Origin: Burkholderiaceae bacterium
GTDB lineage: Bacteria > Pseudomonadota > Gammaproteobacteria > Burkholderiales > Burkholderiaceae_C
Length of the DNA: 64,000 nt
Assembly (NCBI GenBank): GCA_024235895.1
Contig: JACKLM010000005.1
Span: 62,001-126,000 of the forward strand
Reading direction: 5' to 3'
Shown: piece after piece, positions 17,251 to 25,408 of the stretch
How positions within the stretch are numbered: the stretch's first letter is position 1
How the letters are laid out: the number at the start of each line of letters is the position of its first letter
Position numbers and translations under genes: made by a program
Notes under the pieces: model-generated
The model's database searches: none
Told to the model about the DNA's origin: nothing
What the model saw: only the letters and a program-made list of their open reading frames with translations

Positions 17251-18069
17251 TCAGCGCCGCACGCCGCGCACCGGCAGGTGCGGCACCGAGAAGCCCTGGT
17301 TGAAGGCCGCCCGCGTCACGAGCGTGAACTTGAACCACTGACCGGCCAGCAGCGCCATCAGCCCGGCGGCCACCTGCAGCGCCCACGACGCCGCCGGCGG
17401 CAGCGGCGCCAGCAACGCGGCCACCGCCAGCGCCAGCGCCAGCAGCGTGCCGGCCTGGAACCAGCGCCCCGCGGCGTCGGCCGCCCGCAGCGCCTTCGGC
17501 GCGGCCTGGATGCGCGCGCGCCAGCGGCTCCAAAGCCATTGGCGAGCCAGCAGCGCGGCGGCCAGCACGATCCACGCGACCAGCGGTGCCGCGCGCCCGG
17601 CCAGCAGCATCCACAGCCCGAATCCCTCGGCCAGCCCGGTGGCGACGATCAGCGGCACGATCGTCGGCTCGCGCCAGGCCGGGATGCCGCGCGACGCGCG
17701 CAGGATGCGGCCCTGGCAGTAGACGAATCCGAGCGCCGCCAGCGCGGCCAGCCAGCTCGCACCCGCGATGCCGAAGGTCGCCGCCAGCGCCATCAGCATC
17801 AGGCCCGGCGCGACGATCGCCTCGCGCGTCATCCACGAGGTCTGCGGGTGGAAGAAGACGTTGATCGCGCGCCACGGGCGGCCGATCTCGGCCCACACGC
17901 AAAGCAGCCCGACGCCGACGATCGCCGCGCCGACCAGGAAGGCCCAGCGCGGCCCGCCGCCGAGCGCGGTGGCGACGATCAGCCCGGTGCCGGCGCCGCC
18001 GGCCATGAAGTTGGCGGCCGCGCGCGCGTCCCACGAGGTCTGGTGCCAGGGCTTGGGGCCGTAGGTCAT
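17251..18069 (-). CDS. padD: Phenylacetyl-CoA:acceptor oxidoreductase, membrane anchor subunit
   Basis: A 272-aa polytopic membrane protein of the DmsC/NrfD type with about eight hydrophobic segments. WHQTSWDARAAANFMAGGAGTGL starts the anchor, and GRPWRAINVFFHPQTSWMTREA is a signature of this family. It would take electrons from the iron-sulfur subunit PadC to the quinone pool. The start overlaps the padC stop by 4 nt (ATGA), so padBCD is one translational unit. A generic molybdo-oxidoreductase anchor would look similar; the PadD name comes from the padB-like catalytic gene and the adjacent phenylacetate-CoA ligase. Confidence 0.8.
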   Translation of the reverse strand: MTYGPKPWHQTSWDARAAANFMAGGAGTGLIVATALGGGPRWAFLVGAAIVGVGLLCVWAEIGRPWRAINVFFHPQTSWMTREAIVAPGLMLMALAATFGIAGASWLAALAALGFVYCQGRILRASRGIPAWREPTIVPLIVATGLAEGFGLWMLLAGRAAPLVAWIVLAAALLARQWLWSRWRARIQAAPKALRAADAAGRWFQAGTLLALALAVAALLAPLPPAASWALQVAAGLMALLAGQWFKFTLVTRAAFNQGFSVPHLPVRGVRR

Positions 18070-18740
18070 GACTTGCCCTCGCCTTCGTCGCCGCCGTCGG
18101 CGCGGTCCCACAGGTAGTAGAAGTTCGGCCCGGTGCCGAGCTCCTCGTGCATGCGGAAGTGACGGTTCTCGGCCACCAGCTGCGAGACGTTGCTCTGCGG
18201 ATCCTCGATGTCGCCGAAGGCCAGCGCCTCGGCGATGCAGGCGTTGACGCAGGCCGGTGTCGCCTCCGGGTCGACGCCCGGCTTCAGCCCCTTGGCGAGC
18301 CCGGCGTCGATGCGGTCGACGCAGAAGGTGCACTTGGTCGCCACGCCGAGCCGGCCCTCGTCGAAGCGCGCCTGCTCGTGCTCGCTCGCGCTGCCGTAGG
18401 CGAAGCTCGCGCGCTCGGTCTTGTAGCGCGCCTGGTAGGGGCAGGCGACGGCGCAGTACGAGCAGCCGATGCAGATGTCGTAGTCGATCGTGACGATGCC
18501 GTCGGGGCGCTTCTTGGTCGCCGTGCTCGGGCACACGTGCATGCAAGGTGGGTCCTCGCAGTGCTGGCAGCCGACCGGGACGAAGACGCGCTGCACGTCG
18601 GGGAAGCTGCCGACCTCCATGTCGAGCACGCGCCGCCACTGCACGTCCGGCGGCGTCGCGTTGGCGTGCTTGCACGCGGCGGTGCAGGTCTGGCAGCCGA
18701 CGCAGCGCCGCAGGTCGGCGACCATGGTCCACCGCGTCAT
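18066..18740 (-). CDS. padC: Phenylacetyl-CoA:acceptor oxidoreductase, iron-sulfur subunit
   Basis: A 224-aa DmsB-like ferredoxin subunit with four cubane motifs: CVGCQTCTAAC (13-23), CQHCEDPPCMHVC (58-70), CIGCSYCAVAC (89-99), and a final set from CTFC plus CVNAC. It wires the molybdenum subunit PadB to the membrane anchor PadD. ATG 18740 overlaps the padB stop (ATGA), and its own stop overlaps padD. Sequence alone fits any DMSO-reductase-type iron-sulfur subunit; the context defines the substrate. Confidence 0.85.
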   Translation of the reverse strand: MTRWTMVADLRRCVGCQTCTAACKHANATPPDVQWRRVLDMEVGSFPDVQRVFVPVGCQHCEDPPCMHVCPSTATKKRPDGIVTIDYDICIGCSYCAVACPYQARYKTERASFAYGSASEHEQARFDEGRLGVATKCTFCVDRIDAGLAKGLKPGVDPEATPACVNACIAEALAFGDIEDPQSNVSQLVAENRHFRMHEELGTGPNFYYLWDRADGGDEGEGKS

Positions 18741-21511
18741 GCCCGGCTCCCGCTGGCCTTGGCGACCTTGACGCGGACCAGGTCCGACCCCGACCCGGTG
18801 GCGTCGGTCAGGTCGAGCGACATCTCGGCCAGCTTGTTCAGGCTCGGCACGCCGAAGTCCTTCGCCAGCGGCGTCACCCAGTGGTCGAACTGGCCGACCA
18901 GCAGCAGCGTATCGGGGCGGATGCCCTGGCGCAGCACGACATGGCCGTGCGTGCTGCGACGCGGGGTCGCGATCTCGACCAGGTCGCCCTCGTCGACGCC
19001 GAGCCGCTCGGCCGCGGCCGGGTTCATCACGATGCCGCCGTGGCCGGCGACGTTGCCGGCGACCTCGCGGATCATCTGCACGCCGACGTTGCCGCCCCAC
19101 GCGTACTGCATGCTGCGCGCGGTGACGAGCCAGAACGGATAGTCCGCCGGCTTGCCGCCGAGCGACTCGAGGCTGTGCTCCCACAGCCCGGGGAAGTCCT
19201 TGTAAGGCGGAAGCGGCTGGTACTCGGCGAGCTGCTTGTCCCACCAGTCCATGCCGGACTCGTGCAGCCGGCGGCCGAGCTCCTCGCCGACGCGCTTGAT
19301 CCGCTCCTGGTACGGCATCTCGAAGCGCAGCCCGCGCTCGACCACCGTCGGGTACAGGTACCACTGGTCGCGCGGGAAGGGGCGCGTCTTGAAGCCGTGC
19401 TCCTTCCACCAGTCCAGCCCCAGCACCTCGGCGCCGTCGGTCAGCTCGGCGCTGGCGGACTTGCACGCGGCGTCCCAGATCTCGTCGCGCGTGTGCGGCA
19501 CCGCCGGGTCGAGCGTGAAGTCGCCGTACTCGGTCTTCAGCGGCACGCCGCAGGTGCCGCGGTTGATCGCCGCGTTGTACTTCTCGAGCAGGCCGCAGCG
19601 CTGCGCCAGCTCGGTGCAGATGTCGCTGAAGTCGCGCGCCTGGCCGCGCGTGGCCACCGCCGGCTGGCGCAGCGCGAAGCCCTCGTGGTCCCAGAACTGC
19701 TCCTGGTACTTGGTCGCCGCCAGCCGCAGCAGCTGCAGGCCCTCGAGGTCGGTCGCGTCGGGCAGCAGGATGTCGGCGTAGTGGTTGCTCTCGTCGCGCG
19801 TGTAGGCGAAGGCGACGACGAACGGGAAGCGCGCGATCTTGGCGCCGATGCCGGGCGTGTCCCAGAACGAGATCGCCGGGTTGGTGCGGTAGACGAACCA
19901 GACGTCGGGCGGCTCGACCTTGGGCAGGCCCTTGGGCGTCTCGTCGAGGAACATCCACGAGAAGTGCGTCGGCCCCAGCGCCTGCGCCCAGGCGTTGTTG
20001 CCGGTCAGCGGCACCATCGTCTTGTAGGCGTTGCGGATATTCGGCCGCGCCGACCAGCCCTCCTTGGACGTCGGGTTGAACGGGTAGTCCATGAAGCCGT
20101 CGGGGCCGGGCCTGACGCTGTCGTGGCGCTCGGCCATCGGCCGCACCAGCCGCACCGTGGTGCCGATCGTCCCGCCGGGCACCTCGAGCGCGCCGACCAG
20201 CGTGGCCAGCAGCGTGCGCGCCCAGCAGCATTCGTAGCCGCCCCAGCCGTTGTTGACCGTCTTGCCCAGCGTCACCGCGACCGGCCGGTACGGCATCGTC
20301 TTGCCGTTGATCTCGATCGTCTGGCCGACGCAGGCGTGGTCCAGGTATTCGTTGGCGATCTTGCGCATCGCCTGCGCCGGCACGTCGCAGATGCCCGCGG
20401 CCCATTCGGGCGAGTACGGCGCCATGTGCGCGACCAGCTTGTCGAACGCGGTCTGGCCCGCCAGCATGCCGTCGGCCAGCAGCTCGTCGTCGGCGCCGAT
20501 CTCGACCGCGTCGACCTGCACGCTGGCGCTCAGCGCCTCGCGGATGCCGGGCGCATCGTGCGTCGCCGCGCGGCCGGCGGCCTCGTCCCAGACCAGCGGC
20601 TTGCGCGTCGCGCGGTCGCGCAGGTAGTAGCCGTGCGGGCCGACGAGGTAGGGCGAGTTGGTGTGCCGCGCCAGGTGCGGCAGGTCGAGCTTGTCGCGCG
20701 ACGCCTCGTGCAGCATGACGTGGATCAGCGCGTACAGGAACGCGGCGTCGGTCTTGGGCCGGATCGGCACCCACTGCGCCGAGCAGGCGCCGGTGACCGA
20801 CAGGTGCGGCTCGACCTGCACCCGCTTCATGCCGCGGATGCGCGCCTTCGAGTGCCGCCACACGCCGACCACGCCGCCGGCGGCCTCGATGTTGTTGCCG
20901 CAGGAGATCAGGTAGTCGCAGCTCGGCGTGTCGGCGGCGACGATGAACGCGCGGTGCCACAGCTCGCCGTACAGGTGCTCCGAGTGGTAGCACTTGACGC
21001 CCTGGCCGGAGCCGAACCCCATGTCGACCGGCCCCCACGCGGCGAGAAACGCGGGGAAGGTGCCCATGTAGAACTGCGGCGTGCCGCCGCCGCCGAAGCT
21101 CGCCGCCACGCGCGGGTAGCCCGACGCGTCGAGCAGCCCGGTGGCGCGGATCGCGTTGAGCTTGTCGGCGATCGCGGACATCGCCTCGTCCCACGAGATC
21201 TCGACGAACCCCGGGTCCTCGTCGCGGCCCTTTTTCGGGTTGCTGCGCTTCATCGGCGCCAGCACCCGGTTCGGGTTGTAGGTCTTCTGGATCAGCCCGA
21301 AGGCCTTGACGCAGACCTTGCCGCCGCCAGGGTGGACCTCGGCGGCGCAGAAGTTGGGCTCGACCTCGGTGGCGACGCCGTTCTCGACCTTGACCGTCAG
21401 CAGATCAGGCCCGGCGACGCACTGGTAGCAGTAGGTCGGGACGCGGCGGGAGCGGCTCGTGGTCGTGTCGGTCTGGCCGGTCGTTGCGGTCGTTTCGGTC
21501 GTGGCGTTCAT
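18737..21511 (-). CDS. padB: Phenylacetyl-CoA:acceptor oxidoreductase, molybdopterin subunit
   Basis: A 924-aa molybdo-bis-MGD oxidoreductase. It oxidises phenylacetyl-CoA to phenylglyoxylate using quinone as acceptor. The N-terminal cluster region reads YCYQCVAGPDLL, then Cys55 and Cys67 (GGGKVCVKAFGLI). The C-terminal MGD-binding domain contains PFWLVTARSMQYAWGGNVG and GGIVMNPAAAERLGVDEGD. No twin-arginine signal is present, so it should face the cytoplasm. ATG 21511 was chosen; an in-frame ATG at 21544 would add 11 residues, and neither has a strong RBS. Order with padC, padD and a phenylacetate-CoA ligase matches the Thauera/Azoarcus pad genes. The first-cluster Cys pattern lacks the usual third Cys. 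Confidence 0.85.
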   Translation of the reverse strand: MNATTETTATTGQTDTTTSRSRRVPTYCYQCVAGPDLLTVKVENGVATEVEPNFCAAEVHPGGGKVCVKAFGLIQKTYNPNRVLAPMKRSNPKKGRDEDPGFVEISWDEAMSAIADKLNAIRATGLLDASGYPRVAASFGGGGTPQFYMGTFPAFLAAWGPVDMGFGSGQGVKCYHSEHLYGELWHRAFIVAADTPSCDYLISCGNNIEAAGGVVGVWRHSKARIRGMKRVQVEPHLSVTGACSAQWVPIRPKTDAAFLYALIHVMLHEASRDKLDLPHLARHTNSPYLVGPHGYYLRDRATRKPLVWDEAAGRAATHDAPGIREALSASVQVDAVEIGADDELLADGMLAGQTAFDKLVAHMAPYSPEWAAGICDVPAQAMRKIANEYLDHACVGQTIEINGKTMPYRPVAVTLGKTVNNGWGGYECCWARTLLATLVGALEVPGGTIGTTVRLVRPMAERHDSVRPGPDGFMDYPFNPTSKEGWSARPNIRNAYKTMVPLTGNNAWAQALGPTHFSWMFLDETPKGLPKVEPPDVWFVYRTNPAISFWDTPGIGAKIARFPFVVAFAYTRDESNHYADILLPDATDLEGLQLLRLAATKYQEQFWDHEGFALRQPAVATRGQARDFSDICTELAQRCGLLEKYNAAINRGTCGVPLKTEYGDFTLDPAVPHTRDEIWDAACKSASAELTDGAEVLGLDWWKEHGFKTRPFPRDQWYLYPTVVERGLRFEMPYQERIKRVGEELGRRLHESGMDWWDKQLAEYQPLPPYKDFPGLWEHSLESLGGKPADYPFWLVTARSMQYAWGGNVGVQMIREVAGNVAGHGGIVMNPAAAERLGVDEGDLVEIATPRRSTHGHVVLRQGIRPDTLLLVGQFDHWVTPLAKDFGVPSLNKLAEMSLDLTDATGSGSDLVRVKVAKASGSRA

Positions 21512-21548
21512 CGCGGGAAGGGAGTGCAGTGACGACCCGCCCATTCTG

Positions 21549-21956
21549 TCAAGTCGATGCCGCCTTCTGCGCCTTTGCCGCCAGCCGCTGCGCGGTCTTT
21601 TGGACGTCGACGACGAAGCGCGCGTGGCGCCCGCGGACGATCGGCTCGACCGCGTCGCTGCCGTCGATCTCGAACACCACCGAGCGGCCGTTGACGCTCG
21701 CCACGCGCACCGTCAGCGTGACCTTCATGCCCAGCAGCGTGGCGCCGATGTGGTCGATCTCGACGCGCGTGCCGACCGAGTCCTCGCCGGCGTCGACATG
21801 GTCCAGCAGCAGGTTGCGGCACGCGACCTCGATATCGCGCACCAGCATCGGGGTGGCGTACACGCGTGCGCTCTCGCCCATGAAGTCGATCGTGCGCTCG
21901 CGGTCGACCTCGAAGGTCACGGTGCTGGCCACGCCGGGTTGGAGGCTGTCTTTCAT
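21549..21956 (-). CDS. Hotdog-fold thioesterase (FlK-like)
   Basis: A 135-aa single hotdog domain: MLVRDIEVACRNLLLDHVDAGEDSVGTRVEIDHIGATLLGM resembles fluoroacetyl-CoA-specific/FlK-type thioesterases, with the catalytic-loop region around EDSVGTRVEIDHIGATP-like sequence. It is the first gene of the pad unit (37 nt before padB, same strand), preceded by GGAAG. A role hydrolysing phenylglyoxylyl-CoA or relieving stalled aryl-acyl-CoAs is plausible from position. The family assignment is good and the substrate unknown. Its upstream region (21957-22152) is a divergent promoter shared with a GNAT gene. Confidence 0.75.
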   Translation of the reverse strand: MKDSLQPGVASTVTFEVDRERTIDFMGESARVYATPMLVRDIEVACRNLLLDHVDAGEDSVGTRVEIDHIGATLLGMKVTLTVRVASVNGRSVVFEIDGSDAVEPIVRGRHARFVVDVQKTAQRLAAKAQKAAST

Positions 21957-22061
21957 CGCGGGTCTTCCGTCGTCGTGCGGGTCGGGGAGGGGCGTCGGCG
22001 ATGCGGCGCGCGCCCAGGGCGGCAGGCCTGGCCGGGACGGCCCCAGGGTCTTTCGGGCCCT

Positions 22062-22122
22062 AGAATGAACGGGCAAGTGCATTCTGGTACTGCAATACGC
22101 CTTTAGACTTGATCTGGATCGG
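22062..22122. promoter_or_regulatory. Inverted repeat and FNR-like half-conserved box in the divergent pad/GNAT promoter
   Basis: AGAATG-N12-CATTCT lies at 22062-22085 (perfect 6-bp arms). TTGATCTGGATCGG at 22109-22122 matches the FNR consensus TTGAT-N4-ATCAA at 8 of 10 positions. This short stretch is AT-richer than its surroundings. Both could serve the thioesterase-pad operon (start 21956) and/or the GNAT gene (start 22153). No footprint-level support can be given. Confidence 0.35.
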
Positions 22123-22152
22123 CTTTTTGGGTCTCACCGGGGAATTCATACG

Positions 22153-22692
22153 ATGGGGGGTACAGACGACGCCGAGCCCGCCACGGCCGCGGCCGCGGTG
22201 CGCCGTCCGCGCGCGCGCCGCAGCCCGGCGCGCGCGGCGGATGCCGCGCTGCGCGTGCGCCCGGTGCGGCAGACCGACCTGCCCGAGGTGATCGCGCTCG
22301 ACGCCACCGTCACCGGGCTGCACAAGGCCGACTACTGGCAGCGCGTGTACCGCCGATACGGTGTCGCGGGCCAGGGGCTGCGCCACTTCCTGGTCGCCGA
22401 GGCCGAGGGCCGCGTCGTCGGCTTCGTCATCGGCGAGGTGCGCGACTGGGAATTCGGCTCGCCGCCCTGCGGCTGGGTGTTCGCGATCGACGTCGACCCG
22501 CGCGCGCGCCAGCGCGGCATCGGCACGCGGCTGCTGGCCGGCATGCGCGAGCGCTTCGAGCGTGTCGGCGTCGACATGCTGCGCACGCTGCTGGCGCGCG
22601 AGAACACGCTGCTGCTGTCGTTCTTCCGCAGCCAGGGCATGACCGCGGGTCGGTTGATTCCGCTGGAGATCCGCATCGGGGATGCGCCGTGA
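22153..22692 (+). CDS. GNAT family N-acetyltransferase
   Basis: A 179-aa protein with an Ala/Arg-rich N-terminal ~35 residues followed by a GNAT domain. LRVRPVRQTDLPEVIALDATVTGL opens the fold. FVIGEVRDWEFGSPPCGWVFAIDVDPRARQRGIGTRLLAGM holds the acetyl-CoA loop (R/QxxGIG/A). FFRSQGMTAGRLIPLEI ends it. The start ATG 22153 follows GGGGAATTC. It diverges from the pad operon. A substrate cannot be named; protein lysine or aryl-CoA-synthetase acetylation is a known theme for GNATs beside CoA ligases, but here it is only a suggestion. Confidence 0.8.
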   Translation: MGGTDDAEPATAAAAVRRPRARRSPARAADAALRVRPVRQTDLPEVIALDATVTGLHKADYWQRVYRRYGVAGQGLRHFLVAEAEGRVVGFVIGEVRDWEFGSPPCGWVFAIDVDPRARQRGIGTRLLAGMRERFERVGVDMLRTLLARENTLLLSFFRSQGMTAGRLIPLEIRIGDAP

Positions 22693-22774
22693 GCGCGGGG
22701 CCGCGCTGGGCGTGCCGCTCGCGCATGACCAGGCTGCGCGTCAGGCGTCGGTACAAGGGCGTCGGGGGTGTCGC

Positions 22775-23206
22775 ATGAGGCTGCAGAAGAACACCGTGCT
22801 GGCGCTGTACAGCGTGCTCGACTTCGCCGCGCGCCCGGGCGAGCTGGTGCCGGCGTCCGAGGTCGCCGCGCGCTACGACGAGTCGCCGCACCACCTGGCC
22901 AAGGTGCTGTCCGAGCTCGCGCGCGCGGGCATCGTCGAGTCCGTGCGCGGCGTCGGCGGTGGCTACCGCTTCGCCGCCAACGCGCGCCGGCTGACGCTGC
23001 TGGACGTGATCCGGCTGTTCGAGGACCTGGGCGCCGACAGCGCCAATGCGCACGCCGAGCGCACGCCGGTGGACCGCGCGCTGGCGCAGGTGCTGGCCGA
23101 GATCGACCAGACCGCGATCGCGACCTTCGGCTCGATCACGGTGGCGACGATGCTGGCGATGGTCGCGCGCCAGGACCGCGTCGGCGAGCGCGCGTCGCCT
23201 GCCTGA
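22775..23206 (+). CDS. Rrf2-family transcriptional regulator without cysteines
   Basis: A 143-aa winged-helix regulator. YSVLDFAARPGELVPASEVAARYDESPHHLAKVLSELARAGIVESVRGVGGGYRF is the standard Rrf2 DNA-binding half, including the GGG wing. The translation contains no Cys, so it cannot bind an Fe-S cluster through the three-Cys motif of IscR/NsrR. It either senses something else or is redox-silent. ATG 22775 was chosen because homology begins there. It is 82 nt after the GNAT gene on the same strand, so the two may be co-transcribed. A target in the neighbouring divergent promoter is possible. Confidence 0.85.
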   Translation: MRLQKNTVLALYSVLDFAARPGELVPASEVAARYDESPHHLAKVLSELARAGIVESVRGVGGGYRFAANARRLTLLDVIRLFEDLGADSANAHAERTPVDRALAQVLAEIDQTAIATFGSITVATMLAMVARQDRVGERASPA

Positions 23207-23260
23207 CGAGGCCGCCGGCGCGCGGGCGCCGGCCACGGGCCGCTTAGACTCCCCGGTTCG

Positions 23261-24271
23261 ATGAAGCCTCGCGCCCCCGCCACCCCGGCTCCGCGGCCGC
23301 CGCTTGGGTGGCTGCCCGCGCCGCTGCGCGCTGCCGTCGCCACCACCTTGCTGGTGATCAACACGTTGTGGTGGTGCGGGCTGCTGTTCGTGCTGGCAAT
23401 CGTGCGGCTGCTGCTGCCGTGGACCGCGGTGCGGCGCGTGCTGGACCCGTGGCTCAACCGGGTCGCCACGGCGTGGATCGCTGGCAACAGCGGCTGGATG
23501 CGGCTGACCCAGCGCGCCGCGTGGGACGTCGACGGCATCGACGACCTGGGCTATCGCGGCTGGTACCTGGTCGTCGCCAACCACCAGAGCTGGGTCGACA
23601 TCTTCGTGCTGCAGCACCTGCTGAACCGGCGCATCCCGATGCTCAAGTTCTTCCTCAAGCAGGAGCTGATCTGGGTTCCGGTGATGGGGCTGGCGTGGTG
23701 GGCGCTGGACTTCCCGTTCATGCGCCGGCACTCGGAGGCGGCGCTGCTCAAGCACCCCGAGAAGCGGCTCGAGGACGTCGAGGCCACGCGCCGCGCCTGC
23801 GCGAAGTTCGCGCTCGTGCCGACGAGCGTGATGAACTTCGTCGAGGGCACGCGCTTCACCCCGGCCAAGCACGCGGCGCAGCACTCGCGCTACCGCCACC
23901 TGCTCAAGCCGAAGGCGGGCGGGCTGGCGATGGCAATGAATGCGCTGGGCGAGCGCTTCGACGCGCTGCTGGACGTCACGATCGTCTACCCGGACGGCGC
24001 GCCGACCTTCGGGCAGTTCCTGCGCGGCGACGTGAGGCGCATCGTCGTGCGTGCGCAGCGGCTGCCGATCCCGCACGAGCTCGCGCACGGCGACTATGTC
24101 GCCGACTCGCGCTACCGCAAGCAGGTGCAGCGCTGGCTGCTGGAGCTGTGGCATCGCAAGGACGCGAAGATCGGCGAGCTGCTGGCGGCGGCGGGCGTGG
24201 CATCAGCCGGGGCTGCAGCGCTGCCCGCGGTGGACGATAGCGGCGACGCGGAATCGGCCGGCGACAGGTAG
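23261..24271 (+). CDS. 1-acyl-sn-glycerol-3-phosphate acyltransferase-like protein (PlsC/YihG type)
   Basis: A 336-aa membrane-bound acyltransferase. Hydrophobic segments lie in the first ~70 residues. Motif I is NHQSWVDIFVL (about 107-117), with the HX4D catalytic pair. A second conserved block is LKQELIWVPVMGLAWW and the substrate motif FVEGTRFT (about 197). The length and the long C-terminal part resemble YihG-type acyltransferases rather than the ~245-aa PlsC. It would acylate lysophosphatidate or a related lipid in the inner membrane. Start ATG 23261 lies 54 nt after the Rrf2 gene. A TAGACT box in GGCCGCTTAGACTCC just upstream may be its -10. Confidence 0.8.
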   Translation: MKPRAPATPAPRPPLGWLPAPLRAAVATTLLVINTLWWCGLLFVLAIVRLLLPWTAVRRVLDPWLNRVATAWIAGNSGWMRLTQRAAWDVDGIDDLGYRGWYLVVANHQSWVDIFVLQHLLNRRIPMLKFFLKQELIWVPVMGLAWWALDFPFMRRHSEAALLKHPEKRLEDVEATRRACAKFALVPTSVMNFVEGTRFTPAKHAAQHSRYRHLLKPKAGGLAMAMNALGERFDALLDVTIVYPDGAPTFGQFLRGDVRRIVVRAQRLPIPHELAHGDYVADSRYRKQVQRWLLELWHRKDAKIGELLAAAGVASAGAAALPAVDDSGDAESAGDR

Positions 24272-24751
24272 CCGCTGCGGCAGCGCGCCGCGGGCCTCGA
24301 CCCGCTTCCTGACCGTGAGTGTCGGGGCAACGGGGTGGCGCCGTCGCGCACCGGTTCGCGCAGGTGCTGCCGCTGCGGACTCGCATTACAGAGGCCACGA
24401 CGTGCCTGCAGTCGAACCGCGGCGATTGGCCTTTTGCCGCCACTCGTCGCCGTCTGTCTTTCGTTCACATGCCACGACCGAGCGTGCCGAGGACGGCGGG
24501 TGCCCTTGCCCTCCATGTCCCCCGCCACCAGCCTTCGGCCGCTGGCTCCTCCTTTACTTACGGTCAAGGACACCCGCCGTCCTCGGCAGGCCACCGAGTC
24601 GGTATTCGACGGTCGAATACCGCGGCCTTGGCACGCGCGATCGTCGAACGCCAGAAGAGTCGAAGGACTGAGATTCGACGAATGTCCGCAACGTTCCGAT
24701 GGCCGTCGACCGCCACCAGCCGAATCGCCCACGATCAGCAGCAACTGGGCA
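24272..24751. other. Gene-free 480-bp spacer holding a palindromic repeat
   Basis: This convergent gap between the acyltransferase and RES toxin genes has no believable coding sequence. Its right half is a copy of the palindromic element described at 15427-15829. The rest shows nothing recognisable. Confidence 0.6.
24468..24690. repeat. Second copy of the palindromic (MITE-like) element
   Basis: A hairpin with 23-bp arms (24486-24508 with 24565-24587, one mismatch) has the same arm sequence as the inner hairpin of the 15427-15829 element (GCCGAGGACGGCGGGTG). The loop also shares TCCATGTCCCCC and TCCTCCTTTACTT segments. It is followed by a perfect palindrome GGTATTCGAC-N-GTCGAATACC at 24601-24621, present with one change at 15605-15625. 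The left flank CATGCCACG also resembles the terminal repeat of the first copy. Its right limit is uncertain. Confidence 0.7.
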
Positions 24752-25408
24752 TCAGACTTCGTGCAAGCCCAGCGATCGCACCAGGGCCATCGCTTCGGCG
24801 CGTCGCGCCCCCACGGCCAGGGGCTCCTCCTGCAGGATCTCGAACGGCGGATCGGGCAGCCGCTGCCTGAAGAGCATCAGGCAGCGCGCTGAATCGTCGC
24901 GCCTCGACCCATAGCCGAGCGCTTGCGCGTCGGGGCGCTGCAAGTAGGCAGCCTGCGACCAACGGCGGGTCTGCGGATAGTGCGCCGGCAGGCTGTCGAT
25001 GAGCTGTGCACGTTCGATGCCCAGGCGGGGCAGATCGGGCGTATGCAGGCTGACGTAGCGCAAGGGTGCCGGCAGGCGCAGCCGCACCAGATGGAAGTGC
25101 GCCAGCGAGGCAAGCTCGAACAAGCCGGGGGGCGACAGCGCGACGTCGTGCAGCACCGACTCCATGATCGCGGCCTGCGGTGTGCTGGCGACGTAGTAGG
25201 TATGGACCGGCTCGCCGCTCGGCGCATGGATCGGTGCGAAGCGCGTATCGCCCCAGCCCTCGGCGAAGCTGTCGGCCCGGGTTCCGGGATGGCTGCGCGT
25301 GCTGTAGACGTGGAACCACTCCGCCACGTCTCGATGCGACAGCTCGCGGACCTGGAAGCGCTCGTCGGCCCCCGGCGCGCGCAGCGGGCCCCCGCCGGTC
25401 GCGCTCAC
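24752..25408 (-). CDS. RES-domain toxin (NAD+-degrading family)
   Basis: A 218-aa RES (Arg-Glu-Ser) domain protein. HVYSTRSHPGTRADSFAEGWGDTRFAP carries the conserved Arg. TYYVASTPQAAIMESVLHDV carries the glutamate of the ADP-ribosyltransferase-like fold, and YVSLHTPDLPRLGI a serine. Family members characterised elsewhere deplete NAD+. Start GTG 25408 overlaps the antitoxin stop by 4 nt (GTGA), the usual antitoxin-first order. It forms a type II toxin-antitoxin module with the next gene. Confidence 0.85.
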   Translation of the reverse strand: MSATGGGPLRAPGADERFQVRELSHRDVAEWFHVYSTRSHPGTRADSFAEGWGDTRFAPIHAPSGEPVHTYYVASTPQAAIMESVLHDVALSPPGLFELASLAHFHLVRLRLPAPLRYVSLHTPDLPRLGIERAQLIDSLPAHYPQTRRWSQAAYLQRPDAQALGYGSRRDDSARCLMLFRQRLPDPPFEILQEEPLAVGARRAEAMALVRSLGLHEV

